In this document: piece after piece, positions 16,161-23,604 of the stretch | Position numbering within the stretch: the first letter of the stretch is position 1 | Layout of the letters: each line of letters starts with the position of its first letter | NCBI GenBank assembly: GCA_030840295.1 | Contig: JAVEET010000362.1 | Span: forward strand, 1-34,873 | From: Pseudonocardiales bacterium | Lineage (GTDB): Bacteria; Actinomycetota; Actinomycetes; Mycobacteriales; Jatrophihabitantaceae | Reading direction: 5' to 3' | Length of the DNA stretch: 34,873 nucleotides | Made by a program: the position numbers and the translations under genes | The notes under the pieces: model-generated | The model's database searches: none | Seen by the model: the letters and a program-made list of their open reading frames with translations, nothing else | What the model was told of the DNA's origin: nothing

Positions 16161-16687
16161 GGGACCTGCCCTGAGTCGACCGCAGCGTCCGCGACTTCGC
16201 CGGATCGGGCGCGGGTCAGCTCGGCGGCGCGAAGCACGGCCGCGACGATGTTCAGATAACCGGTGCAGCGGCAGAGGTTGCCGCCGATCATCTCCCGCGC
16301 ATCGTCGGCGGTCGGGTCCGGGCAGCCGATCAGTCCGGCGGTGATCGTGGTCAGGAACCCCGGTGTGCAGAAACCACATTGCAGACCGTGGCAATCCTGG
16401 AATGCCTGCTGGACGGCAGAGAGTTCACCGTCCGGTCCGGCCAGCCCTTCGACCGTGGTGATGGCCTGCCCGTCCACCGACACGGCGAGCAGCAGGCAGG
16501 ACCGCATCGGCACGCCATCGACGAGCACCGTGCACGCACCGCACACCCCGTGCTCGCAACCGACGTGCGTACCGGTCAGTCCAAGGTCATGCCGTAGGCA
16601 GTCAGACAGCAGCCTGCGGGCCGGTACCGTCGTTCGCAACGGGACCTCGTTGACGATCAAGGTCAGCTCATGCCACGACCCGGTCAT
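16157..16687 (-). CDS. Molybdenum hydroxylase small (2Fe-2S) subunit
   Basis: Electron-transfer subunit of the three-part hydroxylase. Two iron-sulfur clusters are accounted for: a plant ferredoxin-type set at Cys44, 49, 52 and 64 (GCEHGVCGACTVLVDG...SC), and a second set at Cys104, 107, 139 and 141 (CGFCTPG...NLCRCTGY). Its 176 residues are slightly longer than most CoxS proteins because of an extra C-terminal tail (ARSGEVADAAVDSGQVP). The ATG overlaps the medium-subunit stop and its stop overlaps the large-subunit GTG, so the three subunits are translated as a coupled set. Confidence 0.95.
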   Translation of the reverse strand: MTGSWHELTLIVNEVPLRTTVPARRLLSDCLRHDLGLTGTHVGCEHGVCGACTVLVDGVPMRSCLLLAVSVDGQAITTVEGLAGPDGELSAVQQAFQDCHGLQCGFCTPGFLTTITAGLIGCPDPTADDAREMIGGNLCRCTGYLNIVAAVLRAAELTRARSGEVADAAVDSGQVP

Positions 16688-17601
16688 GGTTGCGCTCCCG
16701 GCATCGGCAAGGCCTGCGTTGCTCCGTTCCCGGTGATCTCCCGTGCCGCCCGGTGGGCGGCCCCGACGATGACCCGGTTGGTCAATACACCCACCAGGTG
16801 GCGGCGATAATCTGCCGTGGCGTGGATATCGGGTTCCGGATCCACCGCGGCGCTCGCGAGGCCGCCGGCGGCAGAGAGATCACCGTCGAACGTCCGTCCA
16901 CTCACGGCGTCGGTCAGATCGAGCACCAGCGGGGTTGCCGATACCGAGAGGTAGCCGGCGCGGGCGACGCTGATCCGGAGGTCGTCGTCGAGGGTGACGA
17001 GCCCGGCCACGCCGCACACGGCATAGTCGCCGTGGCGACGGGAAATTTCGGCAAACGCGGTACCCGACTGCGGTGGCAGCGCCGGGAAGAAGGCTTCGAC
17101 GGCTAATTCACTTTCCCACAATGCCGATTCCAGCGGGCCGAGAAAGAATTCGGACGCACATATGATGCGCTGCCCGTTGGTAGACATCGCGGTGATCGAG
17201 CCGCCCAGCAGGCACAGCACCGCGGGCATCTCCGCGGCCGGGTCGGCATGCACGATACTGCCGACCGTGGTGCCCCGGTTGCGGATGGTCGGGTGGGCCA
17301 CCATGGCCAGGGCCGCAGACAGCAGCGGCTGGACCGCACGTGCACCGGCATCGCGCTCGAGCGCGGCATGGCGTGCCAGCGCGCCGACGCGGACCCCATC
17401 CGCACCGCAGGAAACGAAGTCGAGCTGGGCGATCCGGTTGATGTCGAGGAGATGTTTCGGCGCCGCCAGCCGCATGGACAGCAGCGGCAACAGACTCTGC
17501 CCGCCCGCGAGCACCTTGGCGTCCGGACCGAGCTCGCCGAGAAGGTCGATGGCCTCGTCGAGCTGTTCCGGGCGGCGATAGTCGAAGGCGGATGGTTTCA
17601 C
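16684..17601 (-). CDS. Molybdenum hydroxylase medium (FAD) subunit
   Basis: FAD-binding subunit carrying electrons from the iron-sulfur clusters to an acceptor. In 305 residues it shows both flavin loops of the CoxM/xanthine dehydrogenase FAD domain: AGGQSLLPLL at 32-41 and TIRNRGTTVGSIVHADPAAE at 105-124. The C-terminal CO-dehydrogenase flavoprotein domain ends near residue 295. The GTG start is one base after the permease stop. The order permease-M-S-L-G-amidase, with overlaps throughout, shows that transport, oxidation and a hydrolytic step are expressed together. Confidence 0.95.
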   Translation of the reverse strand: MKPSAFDYRRPEQLDEAIDLLGELGPDAKVLAGGQSLLPLLSMRLAAPKHLLDINRIAQLDFVSCGADGVRVGALARHAALERDAGARAVQPLLSAALAMVAHPTIRNRGTTVGSIVHADPAAEMPAVLCLLGGSITAMSTNGQRIICASEFFLGPLESALWESELAVEAFFPALPPQSGTAFAEISRRHGDYAVCGVAGLVTLDDDLRISVARAGYLSVSATPLVLDLTDAVSGRTFDGDLSAAGGLASAAVDPEPDIHATADYRRHLVGVLTNRVIVGAAHRAAREITGNGATQALPMPGAQP

Positions 17602-17602
17602 G

Positions 17603-19075
17603 TCAGACGGTGTCCCGCCCGGTCGCCGGTGGAGCCTGCGAACGCGAACCGGCTGTTGCCGAGGCCGGCGGGACCGGCTCGCCGGCGCGGTCGTCGCTGG
17701 GCCAACGGTGCTCGGTCTCGATCTCCGGCGCGAACGCGTGCACCAGGTGGTAGAAGAGCAGGCAGAAGATGGTGCCCAGGGCGATGCCGCCGATCGAGAA
17801 GTTGTCGGTGAACTTCAGTTCGACACCACCAATCCCTGCGATCAGACCTGCCGCGAGCGGGACCAGATTTGCCGGGTTACCGAAATCCACCCGGTTCTCG
17901 ATCCAGATTTTCGCGCCCAGCAATCCGATCATGCCGTACAGGACCACCGTGATACCACCGAGCACGCCGCCGGGCGTCGCAGAGACCATGGAACCGAACT
18001 TCGGGCAGAAGCCGAGCAGGATCGCGACGATCGCCGCGACGTAGTAAGCCGCCGTCGAATACACCCTGGTTGCGGCCATCACGCCGATGTTCTCGGCGTA
18101 CGTGGTGGTGGGCGAACCACCGACCGCGCTGGCCAGCGCCGTGCCGAACCCATCGCCGATGAACGCACGTCCGAGGTATGGATCGAGGTTCTCACCGGTC
18201 ATCTCCGACACTGCCTTGACGTGGCCGGCGTTCTCGGCGACCAGCGCGATCACGCTGGGCAGCACCAGCAGGATGAAGGTCACCGAGAAGGACGGCGTAT
18301 GGAAGCCCATCACGTAACTGCCATCGGCATTCGGGGTCTTGGCCGCCGGCAGTCCTATCCAGTCGGCCTGCTTGACCCCGGACCAGTCGATCCGGTGGTG
18401 GTCGGTCGCAGTCGAGGCGCCACCCAGATCCGAGTGGATCTTGCCGAAGACCCGGTCGAACAGCCAGGACAGTCCGTAGCCGAACAGCAGCCCCAGGAAG
18501 ATGGCGATCCGGGAGAAGAAACCGCGGAACAGCGTGGCGGCCACGATGACGAAGGTGGCGGTCAGCAGACCCACCCACTGATCTTGCGGCCAGTAGACGC
18601 CGGCCACCACCGGGGCCAGATTGAACCCGATGAGCATGACCACGGCGCCGGTCACTGCTGGCGGCAGAACCCGCTGCACGAGCTCCCCGCCGGCCACGTG
18701 CACCAGGACGCCGACCAGCAGCAGAACGATGCCGGCCACCAGGATCGCGCCGGTGACCTGCTTGGAGTCACCGCCCTGCGCGCGGATCGCAGCCACGCCG
18801 GCCACGAAAGAGGCCGAGGTGCCCAAATAGGACGGCACTCGGCCGTTGACAATCAACAGGAAGGCGATGGTAGCGATACCGGTCATCAGGATCGCCACGT
18901 TCGGGTTGAGGCCCATGATGATCGGGAACACGAAGGTCGCACCGAACATGGCCACCACGTGTTGAGCGCCGAGGCCGACGGTGCGCCCCCACGACAACCG
19001 CTCCTCCGGCCTCACGACGCCACCGGGCGGCGGTGTCTTGCCGCCGTAGGCCAGTGTCCACCCGAAACCTGCCAT
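17603..19075 (-). CDS. NCS2-family nucleobase permease, UraA (uracil) branch
   Basis: Proton-coupled nucleobase importer with about 14 membrane segments in 490 residues. The substrate-site glutamates are present: Glu281 (ALVAENAGH, matching UraA Glu241) and Glu328 (TTTYAENIGVMAATRVYS, matching UraA Glu290). That second block is close to the uracil-permease signature and differs from the xanthine/urate branch, so uracil or thymine is the likely cargo. A soluble loop of about 40 residues (212-255) and a Pro/Ser-rich C-terminus are extra. I chose the ATG at 19075 because GGGAGG lies five bases upstream and the family begins near there; the longer frame upstream is not family-like. It is first in the molybdenum hydroxylase operon, downstream of the PucR-type regulator. 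Confidence 0.92.
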   Translation of the reverse strand: MAGFGWTLAYGGKTPPPGGVVRPEERLSWGRTVGLGAQHVVAMFGATFVFPIIMGLNPNVAILMTGIATIAFLLIVNGRVPSYLGTSASFVAGVAAIRAQGGDSKQVTGAILVAGIVLLLVGVLVHVAGGELVQRVLPPAVTGAVVMLIGFNLAPVVAGVYWPQDQWVGLLTATFVIVAATLFRGFFSRIAIFLGLLFGYGLSWLFDRVFGKIHSDLGGASTATDHHRIDWSGVKQADWIGLPAAKTPNADGSYVMGFHTPSFSVTFILLVLPSVIALVAENAGHVKAVSEMTGENLDPYLGRAFIGDGFGTALASAVGGSPTTTYAENIGVMAATRVYSTAAYYVAAIVAILLGFCPKFGSMVSATPGGVLGGITVVLYGMIGLLGAKIWIENRVDFGNPANLVPLAAGLIAGIGGVELKFTDNFSIGGIALGTIFCLLFYHLVHAFAPEIETEHRWPSDDRAGEPVPPASATAGSRSQAPPATGRDTV

Positions 19076-19320
19076 CGTGGCCTCCCATTTCCGTCGGGGT
19101 GCACTCCGGCCTAGTGCCGGGGTGGGGACCAGCTGGGCGATCATGCGCCGTGTCGGAAAGGTATTGACACCAGCGTGTCGCCGACATGGTGAAGTGTTGA
19201 CGAAAGACCGACCGGCTATCTGTGACACGCCGGTCACGTTATGCACCGTTGTCGATACGGTTATCCCTTAAGCGCCTCGCTTTGCCACTCAGCGGTGCGG
19301 ATCGACACTTCGGGGCTTGG
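19076..19320 (-). promoter_or_regulatory. Uracil permease leader with several inverted repeats
   Basis: The 245 bases between the regulator stop and the permease start hold a cluster of inverted repeats. These are a nested repeat at 19151-19186 (TGTCGG...CCGACA outside, GACAC-cagc-GTGTC inside), GTGAC-N6-GTCAC at 19222-19237 and ACCGT-N7-ACGGT at 19245-19261. The 11-mer CTGTGACACGC at 19220-19230 is identical to one upstream of hyuA. GACAC/GTGTC occurs repeatedly here. This is the best candidate operator region of the island; binding by the adjacent PucR-type protein is inference. Confidence 0.5.
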
Positions 19321-21129
19321 TCAGATACCGCGCATCTGCACCACCTGGAGCGCCAGTGCGACGTCCAGGCGAAGGTGTGGATCGGTGGTGAAGGGCCCGA
19401 TGATCCGCTCCAACTTGCCGATCCGGTACCGCAGCGTGTTGTAGTGGAAATGCAGCAGTCGTGCGGTCTCGGCGACATTGAGGTTCGTGTCGAGCAGGGT
19501 CTGCAGGGTGAGCCGGAGGTCTGCCGCTTCGGCGGTGTCGCTACTGAGTTCGGCCAGGACCTCCACGGCGAAGGACGTCAGCTCGGTGGTGTCAGGGACG
19601 AGCGACAGCAACCTGTGTACCCCGAGGGAGTCGAAGTGCGAGACGCTGCCGTGACCGTGCACGCGCCGCCCCACCGAAACCGACTTGCGGGCCTGGGCAT
19701 AGGCGGCAGCGATCCCGGCCGGCTCGGTCACCACCCGGGAGACTCCCGTACAGAAGGACTGCCGTCCGCCGCCCCGGTCACCGCTCACCGCCGCGACGAC
19801 CTGGTCCACCACCGGCGCGGGCGACTCCGGTCGCACCGGCAGCAGCGAGACGACCTCGTGGCTGAACGCCACGACGGGAGCCGATTTGTCCCTGGCCCGG
19901 ACCACCTGGTGCCAAGCCGAGGAGAATCGTTCGTGCTGGGAACGGTGCACCACCGATCCCGAGATCGATGCCGCCGCACTGGCATCGACCGGGTCCAGTT
20001 CGGCAACCACGACCACCATCGGCCGGTCGATCTCCCAGCCGAGCGAGCGACAGTGCGTCACGACGGTCTCGTCGGCGGCCGTCAGCCCGGTCAGCACATC
20101 ACGCAGGTAGTCGCCCCGAAACTTGCCCTCGACGGCCGCGACCGCCAATTCCTTGGTGATGGTCAGAGCGGCCACGATTGCGGCCCGCTCGATCGCCGTG
20201 ACGGTGCCGGAGGGCAGCTGCTCATCCGCTCGGTAGGCCACGATCCGGCCATGGTCGATGCCGCCGGCGACGATCGACGTCATTGCGGCCGTGCCGATCG
20301 CCGCAGGCACCGTCGGCACCGTGGCTGCTGTTGATTCGCTGGGTGCTGTCGATCCGGTAAAGGCGGCCAGGCCGTCCGGGATGGCGGCAGAAGCGGGAAT
20401 GCTCTGGCGACCGGTGCGTAGCCGCTCGACCAACAACCGTCCGCTCGGGTCGAACTGACCGGCTGCCTCCAGGGCCGACCGGTGCGGCTCGCCCCCTTCG
20501 TCGGCCAGGATCCTGCCGTCCGGAGTGGTGATGAGCACGACACAATCCAGCAGCCGGGAGACCTCGATCGCGATCTGCGGCAGTCCGCCGCCGGCCAACA
20601 CGATGGCCGATATCGCGCGATGCAACGCGTCGGCCTCGGCCAACACCCGAGCCTGCCGGTTGAGCAACTCGCTGAACACCTCGGCCAGCACCTCGTCGAA
20701 CGCCACCCCGTCCGGCAACCTCAGCACCGGAAACCCCAGTTCGTCGGCTCGATCGAGCACCTTCTGAGGAATTGCGTCCAGGTAGCGACCGAGTTTCACC
20801 GCCAGCGCGGCCAAGCCTCGGGCATTGAGATCGACCACCAGATCCAGCATCAACTGCTCGTGCCGGCTGGGATCCGCCCGGGTGAGCGGAAAGGCAGTGG
20901 TCAGCAGTAACTCGTCGGCTTTCACCCAGGGCAGGATGTCCGGGACTTCCATGACGTTCACGCCGCGGACCAGCCGGTTCAGGCCGGAGTGGCCGGCCAG
21001 TACCGTGCTTCCGCTCAGACAGGACGTCGCGAGCAGCGCCCGAACCGGCAGGCCCTCAGCCACTGGCTCTGACTCTGCCGCTGGCAGATCGTGCAGCTTG
21101 AGCGCCTGATCGTTGGCAACTGTGCCCAT
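19321..21129 (-). CDS. PucR/CdaR-family transcriptional regulator
   Basis: A 602-residue regulator of the family that controls purine, ureide and related nitrogen catabolism. It has an N-terminal PucR sensory domain (LPVRALLATSCLSGSTVLAG...DILPWVKADELLLTT, about 24-140), a middle GGDEF-like region and a C-terminal helix-turn-helix of the HTH_30 type (LQTLLDTNLNVAETARLLHFHYNTLRYRIGKLERI, about 540-575). I chose the ATG at 21129 because the sensory domain begins about 25 residues later; a frame extending to 21357 would overlap the divergent gene and has no family similarity. Lying between the permease operon and the divergent carbamoyltransferase trio, it probably controls both. The ligand may be the ureide or nucleobase. 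Confidence 0.93.
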   Translation of the reverse strand: MGTVANDQALKLHDLPAAESEPVAEGLPVRALLATSCLSGSTVLAGHSGLNRLVRGVNVMEVPDILPWVKADELLLTTAFPLTRADPSRHEQLMLDLVVDLNARGLAALAVKLGRYLDAIPQKVLDRADELGFPVLRLPDGVAFDEVLAEVFSELLNRQARVLAEADALHRAISAIVLAGGGLPQIAIEVSRLLDCVVLITTPDGRILADEGGEPHRSALEAAGQFDPSGRLLVERLRTGRQSIPASAAIPDGLAAFTGSTAPSESTAATVPTVPAAIGTAAMTSIVAGGIDHGRIVAYRADEQLPSGTVTAIERAAIVAALTITKELAVAAVEGKFRGDYLRDVLTGLTAADETVVTHCRSLGWEIDRPMVVVVAELDPVDASAAASISGSVVHRSQHERFSSAWHQVVRARDKSAPVVAFSHEVVSLLPVRPESPAPVVDQVVAAVSGDRGGGRQSFCTGVSRVVTEPAGIAAAYAQARKSVSVGRRVHGHGSVSHFDSLGVHRLLSLVPDTTELTSFAVEVLAELSSDTAEAADLRLTLQTLLDTNLNVAETARLLHFHYNTLRYRIGKLERIIGPFTTDPHLRLDVALALQVVQMRGI

Positions 21130-21202
21130 CGGCAGACGGTAGCCGACGCCGATACTTTCCAGCGAGGAAGGGCCCCTACTTTTCGGGCCGGGAAGGGGTG
21201 AG
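21130..21202. promoter_or_regulatory. Divergent regulator / DUF2877 promoter gap
   Basis: Only 73 bases separate the two divergent start codons, so the promoters must be close or overlapping and one bound regulator could affect both. An inverted repeat GGCCC-N9-GGGCC lies at 21171-21189. A strong AAGGGG at 21193-21198 serves the DUF2877 ATG. The GACACGC motif found in other island leaders is absent here. Confidence 0.4.
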
Positions 21203-22138
21203 ATGGCGTCGAGGGTGTCCTGTGGCACGCGGCCACCCGAGATGGCCGGTACCGCGGCCGTCTCACCGGTGGCGCTATCCGGCCGGGCATCGGGTTTCGT
21301 GACCGCGGCGCTCGCTGCACATCCCGGGCCGGTGACCGTGCTGGGCTGCTTTCCCACGGCGTGCTACCTCGAACTGGCCACCGGCGAGGTCGTGGCGGTA
21401 CTCACCTCTGACGCGGTGGCGCTGCCGATCGGCATAATTCTCGACACCCCGAGCTGGCACTTCAGCCTGGCCGATTGGACCGGTCCGGCCAGGATCAGCG
21501 CCGACTCCGCCGTCTGGATCGGTGAGCACGTCGTGCACCTTGCGGCAGTCCGGGACGTCGAGCTGGCATTCATCGGCACACCGCAGCCGGCGGCGCTGAC
21601 CTGGCTGGATCGTTGGTTGGCGCCCGTTCTGCCGGTCCTGGAACTGCCCGCTGCAGCTGGCCCTGGGTCCGGCGCCGCGGCGTGCGAGCCGGCCGAATTG
21701 GTACGCGACCTCCTCGGACGGGGCCCTGGCCTCACGCCATCCGGTGATGATCTGCTGTGTGGCCTGATCGCCGGCGGGAGGCTGTTCGGCCGGCATACCG
21801 ACGCCCATCGGAACGAGATCGGCCGCATCCTTCGGAATCGACCGCGAGCCACCACCAGCTTGTCGCGCCAGCTGCTGCTGCGAGCCTGTGCGGGCGAGGG
21901 TATCCGGGAGTTGGTCGAACTCGGTCGCGCGCTCTGCATGCCTGCAGCACCCGCCGACTCGGTAGATCCGCATTCGGTAGATCTGCATAGGGCCGCTGCT
22001 GCGCTGACGGCGATAGGCCACACTTCGGGAGTCGCCCTGACCACAGGCATGTTGGCGGCCGCGACGCTGACTGCCGAACCGGTTGGCCCAGTGGTCTCAC
22101 ATCACCAGCGCGGCAGCGGAACAGGGGGCTGCGGGTGA
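21203..22138 (+). CDS. DUF2877 protein, AllH (YlbF)-like carbamoyltransferase subunit
   Basis: DUF2877 proteins correspond to E. coli YlbF/AllH, one of three gene products needed for oxamate carbamoyltransferase. In 311 residues the family block is clear at 173-187 (RGPGLTPSGDDLLCG), followed by RATTSLSRQLLLRACAGEG and the closing GHTSGVALTTGML. It is soluble with no signal peptide. The ATG at 21203 has AAGGGG at good spacing. Its stop overlaps the next start by GTGA, so the trio is coupled. The gene order differs from E. coli, where fdrA comes first. Together with FdrA and DUF1116 it most likely releases carbamoyl phosphate from an N-carbamoyl amide. Confidence 0.88.
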   Translation: MASRVSCGTRPPEMAGTAAVSPVALSGRASGFVTAALAAHPGPVTVLGCFPTACYLELATGEVVAVLTSDAVALPIGIILDTPSWHFSLADWTGPARISADSAVWIGEHVVHLAAVRDVELAFIGTPQPAALTWLDRWLAPVLPVLELPAAAGPGSGAAACEPAELVRDLLGRGPGLTPSGDDLLCGLIAGGRLFGRHTDAHRNEIGRILRNRPRATTSLSRQLLLRACAGEGIRELVELGRALCMPAAPADSVDPHSVDLHRAAAALTAIGHTSGVALTTGMLAAATLTAEPVGPVVSHHQRGSGTGGCG

Positions 22139-23604
22139 GTGTCGAACGGGTGAGCGTCCGTCGCGGTCTGTATCAGGACTCGGTGACGCTGATGCAGCTG
22201 AGCCGGGACGTTGGCGCGTCGACCGGGGTGACCGCGGCGCTGGTCGCCATGGCCACCGATCTGAATCTGGACGTCCTCACTGCGATGGGCTTCCAGGTCC
22301 CAGCTGACCTCGACTCCGCCAACGAGCTGCTGATAGCCATTCGCGCCGACAGCGCCGCAGCCGCCGATCTCGGCCTGGCCAGGGCCGACGAGCTGCTGGC
22401 TGCGCCGCGTCGGACTCCTGCCGCCGGCGCCGGCTCGGCTCCCCAACCACGCACCATCGGTTCGCTGGTCCGGACTAGCGGCTCCGGACTCGCGCTGATC
22501 TCGGTTCCAGGACAGCACGCGTTCACCGAGGCGATGGATGCCCTGGAGTCCGACTGCGACGTTTTGATCTTCTCTGACAATGTCAGCGTCCAACAGGAGA
22601 TCGACCTCAAGGAGGTGGCCGCCGAGCGCGGCCGATTGGTGATGGGACCCGACTGTGGAACCGCGGTGGTGGGCGGTATCGGGCTCGGTTTCGCCCATAC
22701 TCTCGACGCCGGGCCGGTCGGCCTGGTCGCCGCGTCCGGCACCGGAGCCCAGCAGGTGCTCTGTCTGCTCGACGCAGCCGGTGTCGGGATAACCGCGGCG
22801 CTCGGGGTCGGCGGCCGGGATCTGTCCGAGGCGGTGGCCGGCCGGTCGAGTATCGCGGCCATCCGGATGCTCGACGACGACCCGGCAACCGAGCTGATCC
22901 TGGTCGTCTCCAAGCCGCCGGCGGACGCGATCGGACGGCAGTTGCGGGAGCTGGCGGGCCAGCTGAGGACGCCGGTGCAGTTCGCCCTGCTGGGCCCAGG
23001 AGAACCGGACCTGACCGCGGCCACCGAGCAGGCGCTGGCCCGACTGGGTCGAGGCGTGCCCAGCTGGCCATCCTGGATCGCCGACGGGCGGCCGGCCCGG
23101 GCGGGTGGTGCGCTGCGTGGCCTCTTCTGCGGCGGCACACTCTGTGACGAGGCCATGCTGATCGCCTCCGCCGAGTTGGGGGCGGTGTACTCCAACACTC
23201 CCCTGCGATCGGATTGGACGCTCGACGAGTCGTTGCGCGCGGACGGTCACTACATGATCGATTTCGGAGACGACGCGCTGACCCGCGGGCGGCCCCATCC
23301 GATGATCGATCCCTCGCTGCGGACGCGCTATCTGCAGGCCGCACTGGATGATGCTCGCAGTGCCGTGATCCTGCTGGACGTCGTGCTGGGCCACGGTGCC
23401 CACTCGGATCCCGTGGCCGAACTACTGCCGCTCGTGGAGAACAGCGCGGTACCGGTGGTCGTCAGCGTGATCGGAGCGCGCCGGGACCCGCAATCACTGA
23501 ACGAATCTGCCAGCAGGTTGCACCGGGCGGGAGCCAGCGCTTTCACCTCGAATGCGGCCGCTGCCCGACACGCGCTGGCCCTGATCCGGAAGGCCGATGC
23601 CTGA
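22135..23604 (+). CDS. fdrA: FdrA family protein, AllF-like carbamoyltransferase subunit
   Basis: FdrA proteins resemble the succinyl-CoA synthetase alpha chain and were long called acyl-CoA synthetases. In E. coli FdrA (AllF) is a subunit of oxamate carbamoyltransferase, which turns oxalurate and phosphate into oxamate and carbamoyl phosphate. The 489 residues begin RRGLYQDSVTLMQLSRDV, carry RGRLVMGPDCGTAVVGGIGLGFA and GLVAASGTGAQQ (Rossmann-like), then HYMIDFGDDALTRGRPHPMIDPSLR and LDVVLGHGAHSDP. It is somewhat shorter than the E. coli protein (about 550). The start is the GTG at 22135 overlapping the DUF2877 stop. Family firm; the substrate here may be ureidomalonate rather than oxalurate. 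Confidence 0.9.
   Translation: MSVERVSVRRGLYQDSVTLMQLSRDVGASTGVTAALVAMATDLNLDVLTAMGFQVPADLDSANELLIAIRADSAAAADLGLARADELLAAPRRTPAAGAGSAPQPRTIGSLVRTSGSGLALISVPGQHAFTEAMDALESDCDVLIFSDNVSVQQEIDLKEVAAERGRLVMGPDCGTAVVGGIGLGFAHTLDAGPVGLVAASGTGAQQVLCLLDAAGVGITAALGVGGRDLSEAVAGRSSIAAIRMLDDDPATELILVVSKPPADAIGRQLRELAGQLRTPVQFALLGPGEPDLTAATEQALARLGRGVPSWPSWIADGRPARAGGALRGLFCGGTLCDEAMLIASAELGAVYSNTPLRSDWTLDESLRADGHYMIDFGDDALTRGRPHPMIDPSLRTRYLQAALDDARSAVILLDVVLGHGAHSDPVAELLPLVENSAVPVVVSVIGARRDPQSLNESASRLHRAGASAFTSNAAAARHALALIRKADA

Noticed and set aside
13072-17601. Aerobic CO dehydrogenase operon (coxMSLG)
   Set aside because: The large subunit lacks the AYRCSFR loop of true form I CO dehydrogenase and has PYRGAGRPQG, typical of other molybdenum hydroxylases. 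A nucleobase permease leads the operon.
21130-21357. Longer N-terminus of the PucR-type regulator
   Set aside because: It would run through the divergent DUF2877 gene start, and the extra 76 residues are unlike the family. The ATG at 21129 fits the sensory-domain start.
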